NCBI GenBank assembly: GCA_905373325.1
Contig: CAJPTB010000008.1
Span: forward strand, 1-15,451
DNA: 15,451 nt
Reading direction: 5' to 3'
Origin: an uncultured Ancrocorticia sp.
GTDB taxonomy: Bacteria > Actinomycetota > Actinomycetes > Actinomycetales > Actinomycetaceae
Shown: piece after piece, positions 1-6,597 of the stretch
How the letters are laid out: the number at the start of each line of letters is the position of its first letter
Position numbering within the stretch: position 1 is the stretch's first letter
Program-made: the position numbers and the translations under genes
Notes under the pieces: model-generated
What the model saw: the letters and a program-made list of their open reading frames with translations, nothing else
Database searches by the model: none
What the model was told of the DNA's origin: nothing

Positions 1-515
1 AGCTCCTCGACCATGGCGTCGATGTCGGCTTCGGTCGCCGAGTACAGCGCGACGTCGGGAAGCTTGTCCCACGCCCCGATGATCGAGGCGATGACGCGGT
101 CGCGCTCGAGGAGCTCGATGTGACGGGGATTCGTCAGGCGGGAACGGACAGTCGTGTAAAGAGAGTCGAGGGAAGCCGGCAGGGGAGAGATCGTCGCGTC
201 GCTTTTGGCCAGCTCGCGCAAGCCCTCGATCCTGTTGCGCTGAGAGGCGAGCTTTTGGATCTCCGCATCGATTCGCTCCAGGGCGGAGTCGAAGTCTTCT
301 GCCGCCCCTTTTGACGAGCCGTCGAGCAGGTGGCCGATGGAAGCGAGGCTCATCCCGGATTCGGCCAGCCACCTGATTCGCACGAGGCGGGCAAGATCGT
401 CGAAGCCGTAGTCTCGGGGCCTTCCCTCGGGAATCGGAAGCAGGCCCACGGCGTGGTACCAGCGAACGGCGCGCACCGTCGTGCCGGCAAGGTAGGCGAC
501 CTCGGAAACTTTCAT
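1..515 (-). CDS. MerR-family transcriptional regulator (3' end outside window)
   Basis: 171 codons are visible from an ATG at 515; the C-terminus lies off the left edge. The N-terminus ([20 protein letters not shown], then [21 protein letters not shown] and [13 protein letters not shown]) is a typical MerR winged helix-turn-helix DNA-binding domain of about 70 residues. It is followed by a helical segment (about 80-105) that would form the dimerisation coiled coil, then a region to residue 171 without a ligand-binding fold I can name. MerR proteins distort promoters with long 19-20 bp spacers to activate them on binding an effector. There is no Shine-Dalgarno before the ATG, so the message may be leaderless. 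A large palindrome just upstream suggests autoregulation. The effector is unknown; nothing visible shows metal-binding cysteines. It is transcribed divergently from gltX. Confidence 0.88.
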   Translation of the reverse strand, partial: MKVSEVAYLAGTTVRAVRWYHAVGLLPIPEGRPRDYGFDDLARLVRIRWLAESGMSLASIGHLLDGSSKGAAEDFDSALERIDAEIQKLASQRNRIEGLRELAKSDATISPLPASLDSLYTTVRSRLTNPRHIELLERDRVIASIIGAWDKLPDVALYSATEADIDAMVEE

Positions 516-521
516 GCCCCT

Positions 522-552
522 ATCTCATCATGTGACGTCACGTCATATGCAA
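522..552 (-). promoter_or_regulatory. MerR-type promoter with palindromic operator
   Basis: An almost perfect palindrome spans 529-549: TGACGT-C-ACGTCA at the core (533-545), flanked by matching CAT/ATG arms after a single mismatched pair (532/546). On the minus strand it sits between a possible -35 TTGCAT (552-547) and a possible -10 TGAGAT (527-522), giving a 19-bp spacer, the unusual spacing MerR regulators act on. The ACGT-C-ACGT core resembles operators of actinobacterial TipA-like MerR proteins. The palindrome is seen directly; the promoter boxes are weak and inferred. Confidence 0.65.
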
Positions 553-727
553 GCGACTTCGGCCGCCCGACGTTCAGGCTGCGCAACAACGCAAGCAAAG
601 CGCCGCGCGGCCGAGCGGGCATTCGCTCCGCACCGACGCGCCTTGCGCCGCCTGGCTGCGCGATGCGCCGCCGACGTCGAAGGCAGCGCCGTCCGGCTGC
701 GCGCCGGTCTGTCGGTGCCCTAGCTCA

Positions 728-760
728 CTCGGCGCACTGCGCTTCCGCCGAGCCTCGGCG
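728..760 (+). repeat. Overlapping inverted repeats in the gltX upstream region
   Basis: CTCGGCG occurs at 728-734 and 754-760, and its complement CGCCGAG at 746-752. The middle copy can pair with either flanking copy, giving an 11-base loop with the left one or a tight 3-base-loop hairpin with the right one. It lies just upstream of the proposed gltX -10 box, so it is more likely a protein-binding or structural DNA element than an mRNA switch, unless transcription starts further upstream. The rest of 550-727 shows no gene I can support. Confidence 0.3.
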
Positions 761-773
761 AGCTTGCGGGCGT

Positions 774-779
774 TACCCT
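774..779 (+). promoter_or_regulatory. Putative gltX -10 box
   Basis: TACCCT fits the TAnnnT form of actinobacterial -10 elements and ends 9 bases before the gltX ATG. No Shine-Dalgarno precedes the ATG, which fits a leaderless or nearly leaderless transcript. No convincing -35 is visible. Confidence 0.45.
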
Positions 780-788
780 TGTTGCATC

Positions 789-2291
789 ATGGCTATCACA
801 ACTGCTGCGGGCTCAGACATCCGCGTTCGCTTCTGTCCTTCGCCGACCGGCGCGCCCCACGTGGGAATGGTGCGCACGTGCCTTTTCAACTACGCCTATG
901 CGCGCCACGTGGGCGGCACTTTCGTCTTCCGAATTGAAGACACCGACGCCGCCCGCGACTCCGAGGATTCCTTCGACGCGATCGTCGATTCGCTGACGTG
1001 GATGGGGCTCGAATGGGACGAGGGCGTCGGCGTCGGCGGGCCCCACGGACCGTACCGCCAATCGGAACGCGGAGAGATCTATCGCGACGTCGCCGCGAAG
1101 CTTCTGGCCGGCGGGTACGCGTACGAGTCCTTTTCGACGCCGGAGGAGATCGAAGAGCGCCACCGAGCCGCCGGGCGCGATCCGAAACTCGGCTACGACG
1201 GCTTCGACCGCGGCCTGACCGAGGAACAGAAAGCAGCGTACAGGGCGCAGGGCCGCAAACCGGTCATTCGCATGCGCATGCCCGACGCCGACGTCTCGTT
1301 CACCGACCTCGTGCGCGGAGAGATTGTCTTCAAGGCCGGATCGGTTCCCGACTACGTCATCGTCCGCGCGAACGGCGACCCTCTCTACACGCTGACGAAT
1401 CCGGTCGATGACGCCATGATGGAGATCACCGACGTGCTGCGCGGAGAGGACCTCCTTTCCTCCACGCCGCGTCAGATCGTCCTCTATCGCGCGCTCGAGG
1501 AGCTCGGCGTCGCGAAGTTCACTCCGAGGTTCGGCCACCTGCCCTACGTCATGGGGGAGGGGAACAAGAAGCTCTCCAAGCGCGATCCGCAATCCAACCT
1601 TCTGCTTCACCGCGAGCGCGGCGTGATCCCTGAGGGACTGCTCAACTACCTCGCCCTGCTGGGGTGGGCCATCAGCCCGGACAACGACGTGTTCACGAAG
1701 GACGAGATGGTCACCGCCTTCGAGATAGACGCCGTCAACCCCAATCCTGCCAGGTTCGACGAGAAGAAGTGCACGGCCATCAACGCCGAACACATTCGCC
1801 GGCTCGACGTCGCCGATTACGCCTCGCGCCTGGTCCCGTTCCTCGCACGGGAGGGAATTGTGAGCTCCGACAAGTACGAGGGGCTGACCGACGCCGAACG
1901 CAGGATTCTCGACGCCGCCGCGCCCCTGGCGCAGACTCGAATGCAGCTTCTCGGCGAGGCGCCGGACCTGCTGCGGTTCCTCTTCGTCGGCGCCGAGGAC
2001 GTCGTATACAACGAGAAGGCCGTCGCCAAACTCAAGGACTCGGCGCCTGCTGCCCTCGCGGGGGCGGCCGAGGCGGTGCGCTCGATGGAGTCGTTTAAGC
2101 CTGAAGAGCTCAAAGAAGCCCTCGACGCCAAACTCGTCGAGGGTCTGGGCATCAAGCCGCGGCTGGCCTTCGGGCCGCTTTTCGTCGCCATGACCGGCAC
2201 AAACGTCTCGATTCCGGTGGTCGACTCCATGGCGATCCTCGGGAAGGACGAGGCGCTCGCGAGAATCGAGCGGCTTCTGGCACGCCTGTAG
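789..2291 (+). CDS. gltX: Glutamyl-tRNA synthetase
   Basis: This 500-residue class I aminoacyl-tRNA synthetase attaches glutamate to tRNA-Glu in the cytoplasm. The HIGH-type ATP site appears as HVGM (residues 24-27, in [14 protein letters not shown]), FRIEDTD follows, and the KMSKS loop is KLSKR (261-265). The C-terminal helical anticodon-binding domain is complete and the length is normal for bacterial GluRS. The reading frame is open upstream to 330, but homology begins at the ATG at 789 ([19 protein letters not shown]), so that start is chosen. Actinobacteria generally lack GlnRS, and their GluRS is non-discriminating: it also glutamylates tRNA-Gln, which GatCAB then amidates. The tRNA-Gln gene 2 kb downstream fits that pathway, though discrimination cannot be read directly from this sequence. 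Confidence 0.97.
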   Translation: MAITTAAGSDIRVRFCPSPTGAPHVGMVRTCLFNYAYARHVGGTFVFRIEDTDAARDSEDSFDAIVDSLTWMGLEWDEGVGVGGPHGPYRQSERGEIYRDVAAKLLAGGYAYESFSTPEEIEERHRAAGRDPKLGYDGFDRGLTEEQKAAYRAQGRKPVIRMRMPDADVSFTDLVRGEIVFKAGSVPDYVIVRANGDPLYTLTNPVDDAMMEITDVLRGEDLLSSTPRQIVLYRALEELGVAKFTPRFGHLPYVMGEGNKKLSKRDPQSNLLLHRERGVIPEGLLNYLALLGWAISPDNDVFTKDEMVTAFEIDAVNPNPARFDEKKCTAINAEHIRRLDVADYASRLVPFLAREGIVSSDKYEGLTDAERRILDAAAPLAQTRMQLLGEAPDLLRFLFVGAEDVVYNEKAVAKLKDSAPAALAGAAEAVRSMESFKPEELKEALDAKLVEGLGIKPRLAFGPLFVAMTGTNVSIPVVDSMAILGKDEALARIERLLARL

Positions 2292-2461
2292 GCTGCGTTT
2301 GCGGAAAGCTCGCTCTGACCTCAGAGACGGCCAGCGGTAGTGTCGCCGAGTCGCGCGCGGGGCTTCGGTGGGGATATCGAGCCGCACACGATAGGCGAGT
2401 GACCGGGGCCCGAGGGGCGGCTTCGGCAAGAGTTTCTCTGGCCGCGCCGGGCGTGCGCCTG

Positions 2462-2467
2462 TAGTCT
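2462..2467 (+). promoter_or_regulatory. Putative -10 box, leaderless transcript
   Basis: TAGTCT ends exactly 6 bases before the ATG at 2474, the spacing expected when transcription starts on the A of the start codon. No Shine-Dalgarno is present. The same layout (TAGCCT, 6 bases, ATG) precedes the S66 peptidase gene. The -35 (about 2439-2444) is weak. Confidence 0.5.
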
Positions 2468-2473
2468 GGCTTT

Positions 2474-4105
2474 ATGAGACTGGGACGGCGCATTTTCTGG
2501 ATTCGCGGGCCGCGGGAGTGGTTTCGCAAGCCGCCCGAAGATTCTCAGTCTTCCCGCACCAGCAAGTACACGGTTCGCCGCGGCATCATGCAGCGCGTCT
2601 TGGTCCGTGAGCTTGCGTCCGCGATGCAGAACGAAGCCAATTTTTCGGACGGGGGCCGCGCGGAGTGGGCGCAGGGCCTTCCCGCGGTTTCGCCCGTGCA
2701 TTTCGAGGAATTGCCCTCGCAAATGCGCCTCGTTTTTCAAGAGCCGAAAAGCCGCCTGTTTCGACGCAAACTGCCGCGGTTTTTGAAGTTGCGCGCCGGA
2801 ACGCGGGGCCCCGCCTCCGACGATTTGAAGCTGCTCGGCGACGTCGTTCCCCACGGCGCGGCTGCGCCGAGCCCATGGATTATTGCTTGCACGAAAGGAA
2901 ACGTCGTTCCCCGCAGCATGGCTGTGGCCAGCGGCGACAAATGCGACGGCGACAAACATGACGGCGGGGAGCTTCACGAAGGCAGCGGCCCTCCGGAAGG
3001 CAGCGGCCCTTTGGAAGGCCGTCCCAACCTCGGCAGCTCTCCCGAAGGCCGCGGCTGTCCCGCAGCCGACCGGCGAGAGCTCGTTGAACGCTACGTCGCG
3101 GGCGTCGTCGCCTGGTGTGAGCGTGCGCTCGAGGCGGCCGACGAAATAGAGCTCCCGCGAATCGTCGAAATGGCTTTGTCTGACGCGACGGTCGGCTACG
3201 CCTTCGGCTTGTGCGAAGAAGAGATCCCGATCGACGACCTGTGCGGCGAAGGCCTGCGCACTCAGCTCGACCGGATCGCCGAGCGTTTGATCCGCCTGCC
3301 GGGCCTCGAATGGTGGAGCGAAGGCTTCGACCCTGCCGCCTACACCTGGCATGAGCAGGTTCCGGCCTCCTCGACCGTCCGCGTCGAAAGCCCCGGAGAA
3401 GCCTCTGCAGGCTCTGCGGGTCTTGCGGCAACGAGCGCCGCCGCAGAATGGGCTTCGCGGGCGCCGACGATCTGCGGGGCCGAGTGGTTTCCCTCCTCCG
3501 AGATGGAGTGGCCGGTCCTTCACAGCTACCGAGACCTTTCCGCAAGTCGATTCGACCAGGAGAGGTGGGAGGACAGCGTCGTCGACGGGCGCACGTGCAC
3601 GGAGCAGTGGTTCGGGGACGACGCCGGAGACTGCGACGGTTCCCGGATCGCTTCGATTCACGCGCCCGAAGACTGGATGCGGATCGTAGCGCGGTTTCCC
3701 GCGCGGTTGACCCCGGATGTGAAGGCAGGGTGGCAGGGCGACGCGGAGGGGCAAATGTACACGGTCGATTGGCAGGCCGCGAGGCGGGAGATCGACGGCG
3801 TCTACGTCTCCGTGGCGGGCGCGCTCAGATCCTCCTTCGCGCCCCTTGCCCTCGAGGACGTTCTGAGCGTCGAGGGGCCCTCAAATATTGGGGATTCCGC
3901 GGCCTTGGAGGGACGCCCCGCTTTGGACGGTTCGACGGCTCCCGGGGACTTTGCGGCCTTGAAGGGCTCCGAGACGGTGCGGGACAGGGAGAATGCGGCG
4001 GAGGGGGACTCTTGGGGCGGCGATCCGCAAAACAGGCCCTTGACTATGATGACCGGTTGGACGCCAGGATCGATTCTTTGGCTCAATCGGCCTCGTGTTT
4101 CCTGA
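2474..4105 (+). CDS. Hypothetical protein with hexapeptide-repeat insertions
   Basis: A 543-residue protein I do not recognise as a named family. The N-terminus is basic (MRLGRRIFWIRGPREWF). Two blocks look like folded, conserved sequence: residues about 196-300, acidic and Leu-rich (ELPRIVEMALSDATVGYAFG, then DQLDRIAERLIRLPGLEWWS-like), and about 395-460 plus the end (EDWMRIVARFPARLTPDVK, MYTVDWQAARREIDGVY, MMTGWTPGSILWL). Between them lie low-complexity stretches: a 20-residue near-duplication (123-162), an EGSGPP-type repeat (169-192), an Ala/Ser-rich linker (about 295-330) and a second hexapeptide tract (469-504). There is no signal peptide or membrane segment, so it is probably cytoplasmic. 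The repeats look inserted between conserved blocks without breaking the frame. The ATG at 2474 is preferred because a -10 box lies 6 bases upstream; ATG 2588 is an alternative. Coding is supported by protein-like composition in this frame only. Confidence 0.75.
   Translation: MRLGRRIFWIRGPREWFRKPPEDSQSSRTSKYTVRRGIMQRVLVRELASAMQNEANFSDGGRAEWAQGLPAVSPVHFEELPSQMRLVFQEPKSRLFRRKLPRFLKLRAGTRGPASDDLKLLGDVVPHGAAAPSPWIIACTKGNVVPRSMAVASGDKCDGDKHDGGELHEGSGPPEGSGPLEGRPNLGSSPEGRGCPAADRRELVERYVAGVVAWCERALEAADEIELPRIVEMALSDATVGYAFGLCEEEIPIDDLCGEGLRTQLDRIAERLIRLPGLEWWSEGFDPAAYTWHEQVPASSTVRVESPGEASAGSAGLAATSAAAEWASRAPTICGAEWFPSSEMEWPVLHSYRDLSASRFDQERWEDSVVDGRTCTEQWFGDDAGDCDGSRIASIHAPEDWMRIVARFPARLTPDVKAGWQGDAEGQMYTVDWQAARREIDGVYVSVAGALRSSFAPLALEDVLSVEGPSNIGDSAALEGRPALDGSTAPGDFAALKGSETVRDRENAAEGDSWGGDPQNRPLTMMTGWTPGSILWLNRPRVS
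2840..2959 (+). repeat. Imperfect 60-bp tandem duplication
   Basis: The sequence ACGTCGTTCCCC recurs at 2841 and 2901. About 25 of the first 33 bases of the two 60-bp units agree, and the rest diverges. The period is 20 codons, so the frame is kept (DVVPHGAAA versus NVVPRSMAV). Confidence 0.5.
2978..3049 (+). repeat. 18-bp tandem repeat encoding EGSGPP/L units
   Basis: GAAGGCAGCGGCCCT recurs at 2978 and 2996, with diverged copies starting GAAGGC at 3014 and 3044. In frame this reads EGSGPP, EGSGPL, EGRPNL, then GSSPEG. The 18-bp period adds six residues per unit. Confidence 0.75.
3878..3985 (+). repeat. Diverged 18-bp repeat encoding six hexapeptides
   Basis: Six consecutive 18-base units encode PSNIGD, SAALEG, RPALDG, STAPGD, FAALKG and SETVRD (residues 469-504). 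GCGGCCTTG begins the core of units two and four. The period and the x-x-A-L-E/D-G pattern match the other repeat tract of the same gene, suggesting a common origin. Confidence 0.7.
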
Positions 4106-4244
4106 GGGGCCAGTCGGAGCCTGGCGCCTTCCGCGAGCCGCCGAAATCTCCGGCGTCGGGCGAGCGCGCCGACTTTGCGCCGACGTCGTTCTCTGTGCCG
4201 TCCCGACGCTCCGCGTTCAGTGACGGGATGCACGCGTCGTCGTT

Positions 4245-4273
4245 TTGCCCAACGGCGCTCAATCCGGTAGCCT
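4245..4273 (+). promoter_or_regulatory. Promoter of the tRNA-Gln/tRNA-Glu cluster
   Basis: TTGCCC (4245-4250) and TAGCCT (4268-4273) are separated by exactly 17 bases. The implied start near 4280 leaves a short 5' leader before the first tRNA at 4309. The interval 4106-4244 between the preceding gene and this promoter shows no gene. Confidence 0.7.
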
Positions 4274-4308
4274 TTTTATCTGTCGCCAGCGAAAGCTGGT
4301 GATTGCAC

Positions 4309-4380
4309 TGGGGTATGGTGTAATTGGCAACACAGGTGATTCTGGTTCATCCGTTCTAGGTTCGAGTCCTGGTACCCCAG
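4309..4380 (+). tRNA. tRNA-Gln (anticodon CTG)
   Basis: A full cloverleaf can be drawn. The acceptor TGGGGTA pairs with TACCCCA, with discriminator G4380. The D arm is GTGT/ACAC, and the anticodon arm GGTGA/TCATC carries loop TTCTGGT with anticodon CTG at 4342-4344. The T arm is CTAGG-TTCGAGT-CCTGG. The 3' CCA is not encoded. The first pair is U1-A72, the pair GatCAB is known to prefer in tRNA-Gln of bacteria that make Gln-tRNA by transamidation, which matches the neighbouring GluRS gene. It is probably co-transcribed with the two tRNA-Glu genes that follow. Confidence 0.96.
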
Positions 4381-4414
4381 CGGAGGAGTGGTCTCCGACG
4401 ACCTTTTTCTCTGC

Positions 4415-4487
4415 GCCCCTATCGTCTAGTGGCCTAGGACGCCGCCCTCTCACGGCGGTAACGCGGGTTCAAATCCCGCTGGGGGTA
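4415..4487 (+). tRNA. tRNA-Glu (anticodon CTC), copy 1
   Basis: The acceptor GCCCCTA pairs with TGGGGGT (with wobbles), with discriminator A4487. The anticodon stem CCGCC/GGCGG carries loop CTCTCAC with anticodon CTC at 4449-4451, reading GAG. The T arm is GCGGG-TTCAAAT-CCCGC. CCA is not encoded. It lies 34 bases after tRNA-Gln. Confidence 0.97.
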
Positions 4488-4526
4488 CGAGTATGCGCGA
4501 TTCGTTCACGCCTGCTCAACGGCATT

Positions 4527-4599
4527 GCCCCTATCGTCTAGTGGCCTAGGACGCCGCCCTCTCACGGCGGTAACGCGGGTTCAAATCCCGCTGGGGGTA
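4527..4599 (+). tRNA. tRNA-Glu (anticodon CTC), copy 2
   Basis: All 73 bases are identical to the first copy, starting 112 bases later after a 39-base spacer of unrelated sequence. The anticodon CTC is at 4561-4563. Identical copies point to a recent duplication or to gene conversion. No TTC-anticodon tRNA-Glu is in the window. Confidence 0.97.
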
Positions 4600-4662
4600 C
4601 AATTCACTTCCCTCTGAACGAGTTCGCTATGTCGCGGTCCGTTGCCCGAGAGGCCGGTTCGC

Positions 4663-4685
4663 GAAAGAAACGTCGCGTCTTTCTT
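4663..4685 (+). terminator. Possible weak terminator after the tRNA cluster
   Basis: GAAAGA (4663-4668) pairs with TCTTTC (4678-4683) around an inner ACG/CGT, followed by TTGG. It lies between the convergent tRNA cluster and S66 gene, where a terminator is expected. The T tract is short and an alternative bulged pairing exists, so support is modest. Confidence 0.35.
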
Positions 4686-4704
4686 GGCAAACTGCAGCCT
4701 TCCC

Positions 4705-5496
4705 TTAAGAGAACGTCGCCGGCTCGCTGTCTGGCGAGTGCCCGAGCCCGGGCGCCTCGGCGATGGGCAGGCCGCCCGCATATTCTCTGACCAGTTCGAG
4801 TGCGGCGGCGCGCTCGCCCGCCTCGTCGATCTCCGTCAACTGGCCCACCACGATTCCCGCAATCGCGTCAAAGGATCCGATCTGCCTGTGTTGAGCGAGG
4901 CTTGTCGCAAGCGAAAGCAGGCTTCCGCCGAGCGACTCGACGACCAAGGCCTTTCCTTTCAAATCCGGCCAGTATGGCGTTCCCGCCAGCTTGAGGAAGC
5001 AGCGAAGGTTGCCCCCGGCCCATCGCGTCTGCGCCAGACCTTCCACGCCGGTGAGCGCCGGGCGGAGGATGCGGCCTGCCAATGCGGCGTCGACCGCGTC
5101 GAACCCCCGCTCCACGCCAGCTGCGGGATTCCACAGGACGGCCGACTGCCCCGTCATGGCGACGATCGAGTTGACAATGCAGCTGTTGTCGGAGAAGCCG
5201 AAATACGGTTTGGGGTGTGCGGCCACGGCGTCCCAGTCGACGTGGGGGAGCGCCTCGTTCGCGAGATCGCCCCCCGAGACGTCGAAGACGGCGTCGACGG
5301 CGTCGTCGGCGAAGGCCTCAGTCAACATGCGTGCACGCAGCCGAGGGCTCCAGCGCCGGTCGGCGTCAAGCTCGAGGACTTCCGTGCAATCCAGCTCGTG
5401 GCCCCGGTCTGCAAGGGCGCGGACGGCGGCGGGCAGCTTCGGCCGAGCCCAATCCGGCAGCGGATTCGAACAGTTCACGAGACGGAGAAGAGCCAT
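4705..5496 (-). CDS. Peptidase S66 (LD-carboxypeptidase / MccF-like), possibly truncated
   Basis: This 263-residue protein resembles family S66 serine peptidases. These cleave the L-Lys/DAP-D-Ala bond of murein tetrapeptides during recycling (LdcA) or detoxify microcin C-type peptides (MccF). The proposed triad is visible: the nucleophile Ser102 in GFSDNS, Glu187 in LVVES and His253 in GLGHS. GGDLAN (75-80) and GGNL (161-164) are further family-like blocks. No signal peptide is seen, so it is cytoplasmic. The family usually continues past the His motif with a short PLG-type strand; here the frame stops at 263, but the next frame reads LKGRLQFAKKDATF, so a frameshift may have removed the last strand. 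A strong leaderless promoter lies directly upstream. The substrate cannot be decided from sequence. Confidence 0.85.
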   Translation of the reverse strand: MALLRLVNCSNPLPDWARPKLPAAVRALADRGHELDCTEVLELDADRRWSPRLRARMLTEAFADDAVDAVFDVSGGDLANEALPHVDWDAVAAHPKPYFGFSDNSCIVNSIVAMTGQSAVLWNPAAGVERGFDAVDAALAGRILRPALTGVEGLAQTRWAGGNLRCFLKLAGTPYWPDLKGKALVVESLGGSLLSLATSLAQHRQIGSFDAIAGIVVGQLTEIDEAGERAAALELVREYAGGLPIAEAPGLGHSPDSEPATFS

Positions 5497-5502
5497 GGGG
5501 CC

Positions 5503-5531
5503 AGGCTAGATTTACGCCTGCGGGCTGTCAA
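5503..5531 (-). promoter_or_regulatory. Strong promoter of the S66 peptidase gene
   Basis: On the minus strand a perfect -35 TTGACA (5531-5526) is followed after 17 bases by TAGCCT (5508-5503), then 6 bases to the ATG at 5496. Transcription should therefore start at the start codon itself. No Shine-Dalgarno is present. Confidence 0.8.
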
Positions 5532-5651
5532 CAGGGCTCCGGGCCGTCGTTGCCTTGTCCGCTCCGCCAGACAAGCTCCGAGCGGCCGTCCTCGGGGCAT
5601 GCGCAGCGTTGACCAATCTTGGCCTGCGGCCGCCCGAGGCCTATGGGCGCG

Positions 5652-6545
5652 TCAGAAGGTGTAGTACACGTACATTCCGCCGGCCAGAACGGCTACGCCT
5701 ATCAGCCTGAAGAGCGTGACATGCGCCTTTCGCGCGCCGAAAAGGGCGAAGTGGTCGATGGCCATCGATCCGAGCAGCTGGCCGATGAGGACGACGAGCA
5801 GGGTGACTCCTGTTCCCAAGCGGGGAACGAGCTGGGCCATGCCCACCACGAAGAGGGCGCCCACAGGCCCGCCTAGCCACATCCACCATCGACCGCGGGT
5901 CGTTTTATGCGGAAGTTGATTGCTGAAGACGACGAGAAGCAGAAGCAGGATCGTGCCCGTGGCGTAGGAGACGAAGCCCGACGCGATCGACGAGCCCAGC
6001 ATCTTCGTGAGGTTCCCGTTGAATGCCGCTTGCAGCGCAGCGTAGACGCCCACGAGGATTCCCATGACCCGCCATATGAGCTTTGGGCGCGGGCCGACCC
6101 GCGAGGATTTCCCGCGCCCGTAGACCGCGAGAAGCATTCCCGCGGCGGCCAGTCCGGCCCCCGCCAGCCGATATGCAGAGATAGGCTGAACTTGGGAGTT
6201 GAACAGGCCGAAATGGTCGATGGCCAGTCCCGAGAGGATCTTTCCGCCGACGGGCAGCACCACCGTTTCGACGGCGCCGACGTGCGGAAAAATCGTGATG
6301 ATCGTCAAAAGGGCAAGAATTCCCATCGCCCCGCCCAGATAAGACCACCACGGGGTGCTGACGGGAGGGACGATGTTCAGGCTTTCGCTGACGACTATCG
6401 CGCCGAGGAACGCCGTTCCAATCACGAAAGAGACGAAAGAGGCCCCTATCGTCGTTCCGTAGGAGACTTTCAAGCGCGTGTTCATGGCGCTTTGAACGGG
6501 AACCAGGCAGCCGACGGCGACGGCCAGCGCGAAGTATTCGATCAC
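5652..6545 (-). CDS. DMT-superfamily transporter, two DUF606 (YdcZ-like) repeats
   Basis: This 297-residue, very hydrophobic membrane protein has about ten predicted membrane segments. It is an internal duplication: the first half carries VPVQSAMNTRL (about 17-27) and AIDHFGLF, the second carries LQAAFNGNL and AIDHFALFG, both marks of DUF606 in the drug/metabolite transporter superfamily. Most family members hold one such repeat and pair up, while fused two-repeat versions are common in actinobacteria. The substrate is unknown. The start is the GTG at 6545, which overlaps the stop of an upstream mini-ORF (GTGA); no good Shine-Dalgarno is seen, so translation probably depends on coupling to upstream genes. 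It is the last gene of the pimB operon. Downstream, 5497-5651 has only a weak GGCCT/AGGCC inverted repeat and no clear terminator. Confidence 0.93.
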   Translation of the reverse strand: MIEYFALAVAVGCLVPVQSAMNTRLKVSYGTTIGASFVSFVIGTAFLGAIVVSESLNIVPPVSTPWWSYLGGAMGILALLTIITIFPHVGAVETVVLPVGGKILSGLAIDHFGLFNSQVQPISAYRLAGAGLAAAGMLLAVYGRGKSSRVGPRPKLIWRVMGILVGVYAALQAAFNGNLTKMLGSSIASGFVSYATGTILLLLLVVFSNQLPHKTTRGRWWMWLGGPVGALFVVGMAQLVPRLGTGVTLLVVLIGQLLGSMAIDHFALFGARKAHVTLFRLIGVAVLAGGMYVYYTF

Positions 6546-6597
6546 AGCAGCTCTTTCAGTAGTTCGGTCACGGCGTCTTCTTCTGCGGTTCGGTCAC
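6542..6597 (-). repeat. 26-bp tandem repeat forming two GTGA-linked mini-ORFs
   Basis: GTGACCGAAC occurs at 6597 and 6571 and GTGATCGAA at 6545, each 26 bases apart. Each GTGA is both a stop and a start. The pimB stop overlaps a 9-codon frame (VTEPQKKTP), whose stop overlaps a second 9-codon frame (VTELLKELL), whose stop overlaps the GTG start of the transporter. It looks like a duplicated gene junction. Whether the mini-ORFs are translated is inference. Confidence 0.7.

Noticed and set aside
514..723. 69-codon plus frame between MerR and gltX
   Set aside because: It overlaps the MerR operator, has no ribosome site and has low-complexity Ala/Arg composition.
330..788. N-terminal extension of gltX to 330
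   Set aside because: It runs across the MerR gene and operator; GluRS homology begins just after ATG 789.
813..2429. 538-codon open frame on the minus strand opposite gltX
   Set aside because: It is antisense to a certain gltX, with Arg/Gly/Val-rich shadow composition and no recognisable domain.
2321..3754. 477-codon minus frame opposite the hexapeptide-repeat gene
   Set aside because: The plus frame has protein-like blocks and a promoter; the minus frame has neither.
2978..3985. CRISPR array, considered because of repeated units
   Set aside because: The repeats are contiguous 18-bp in-frame units without unique spacers and lie inside a coding sequence.
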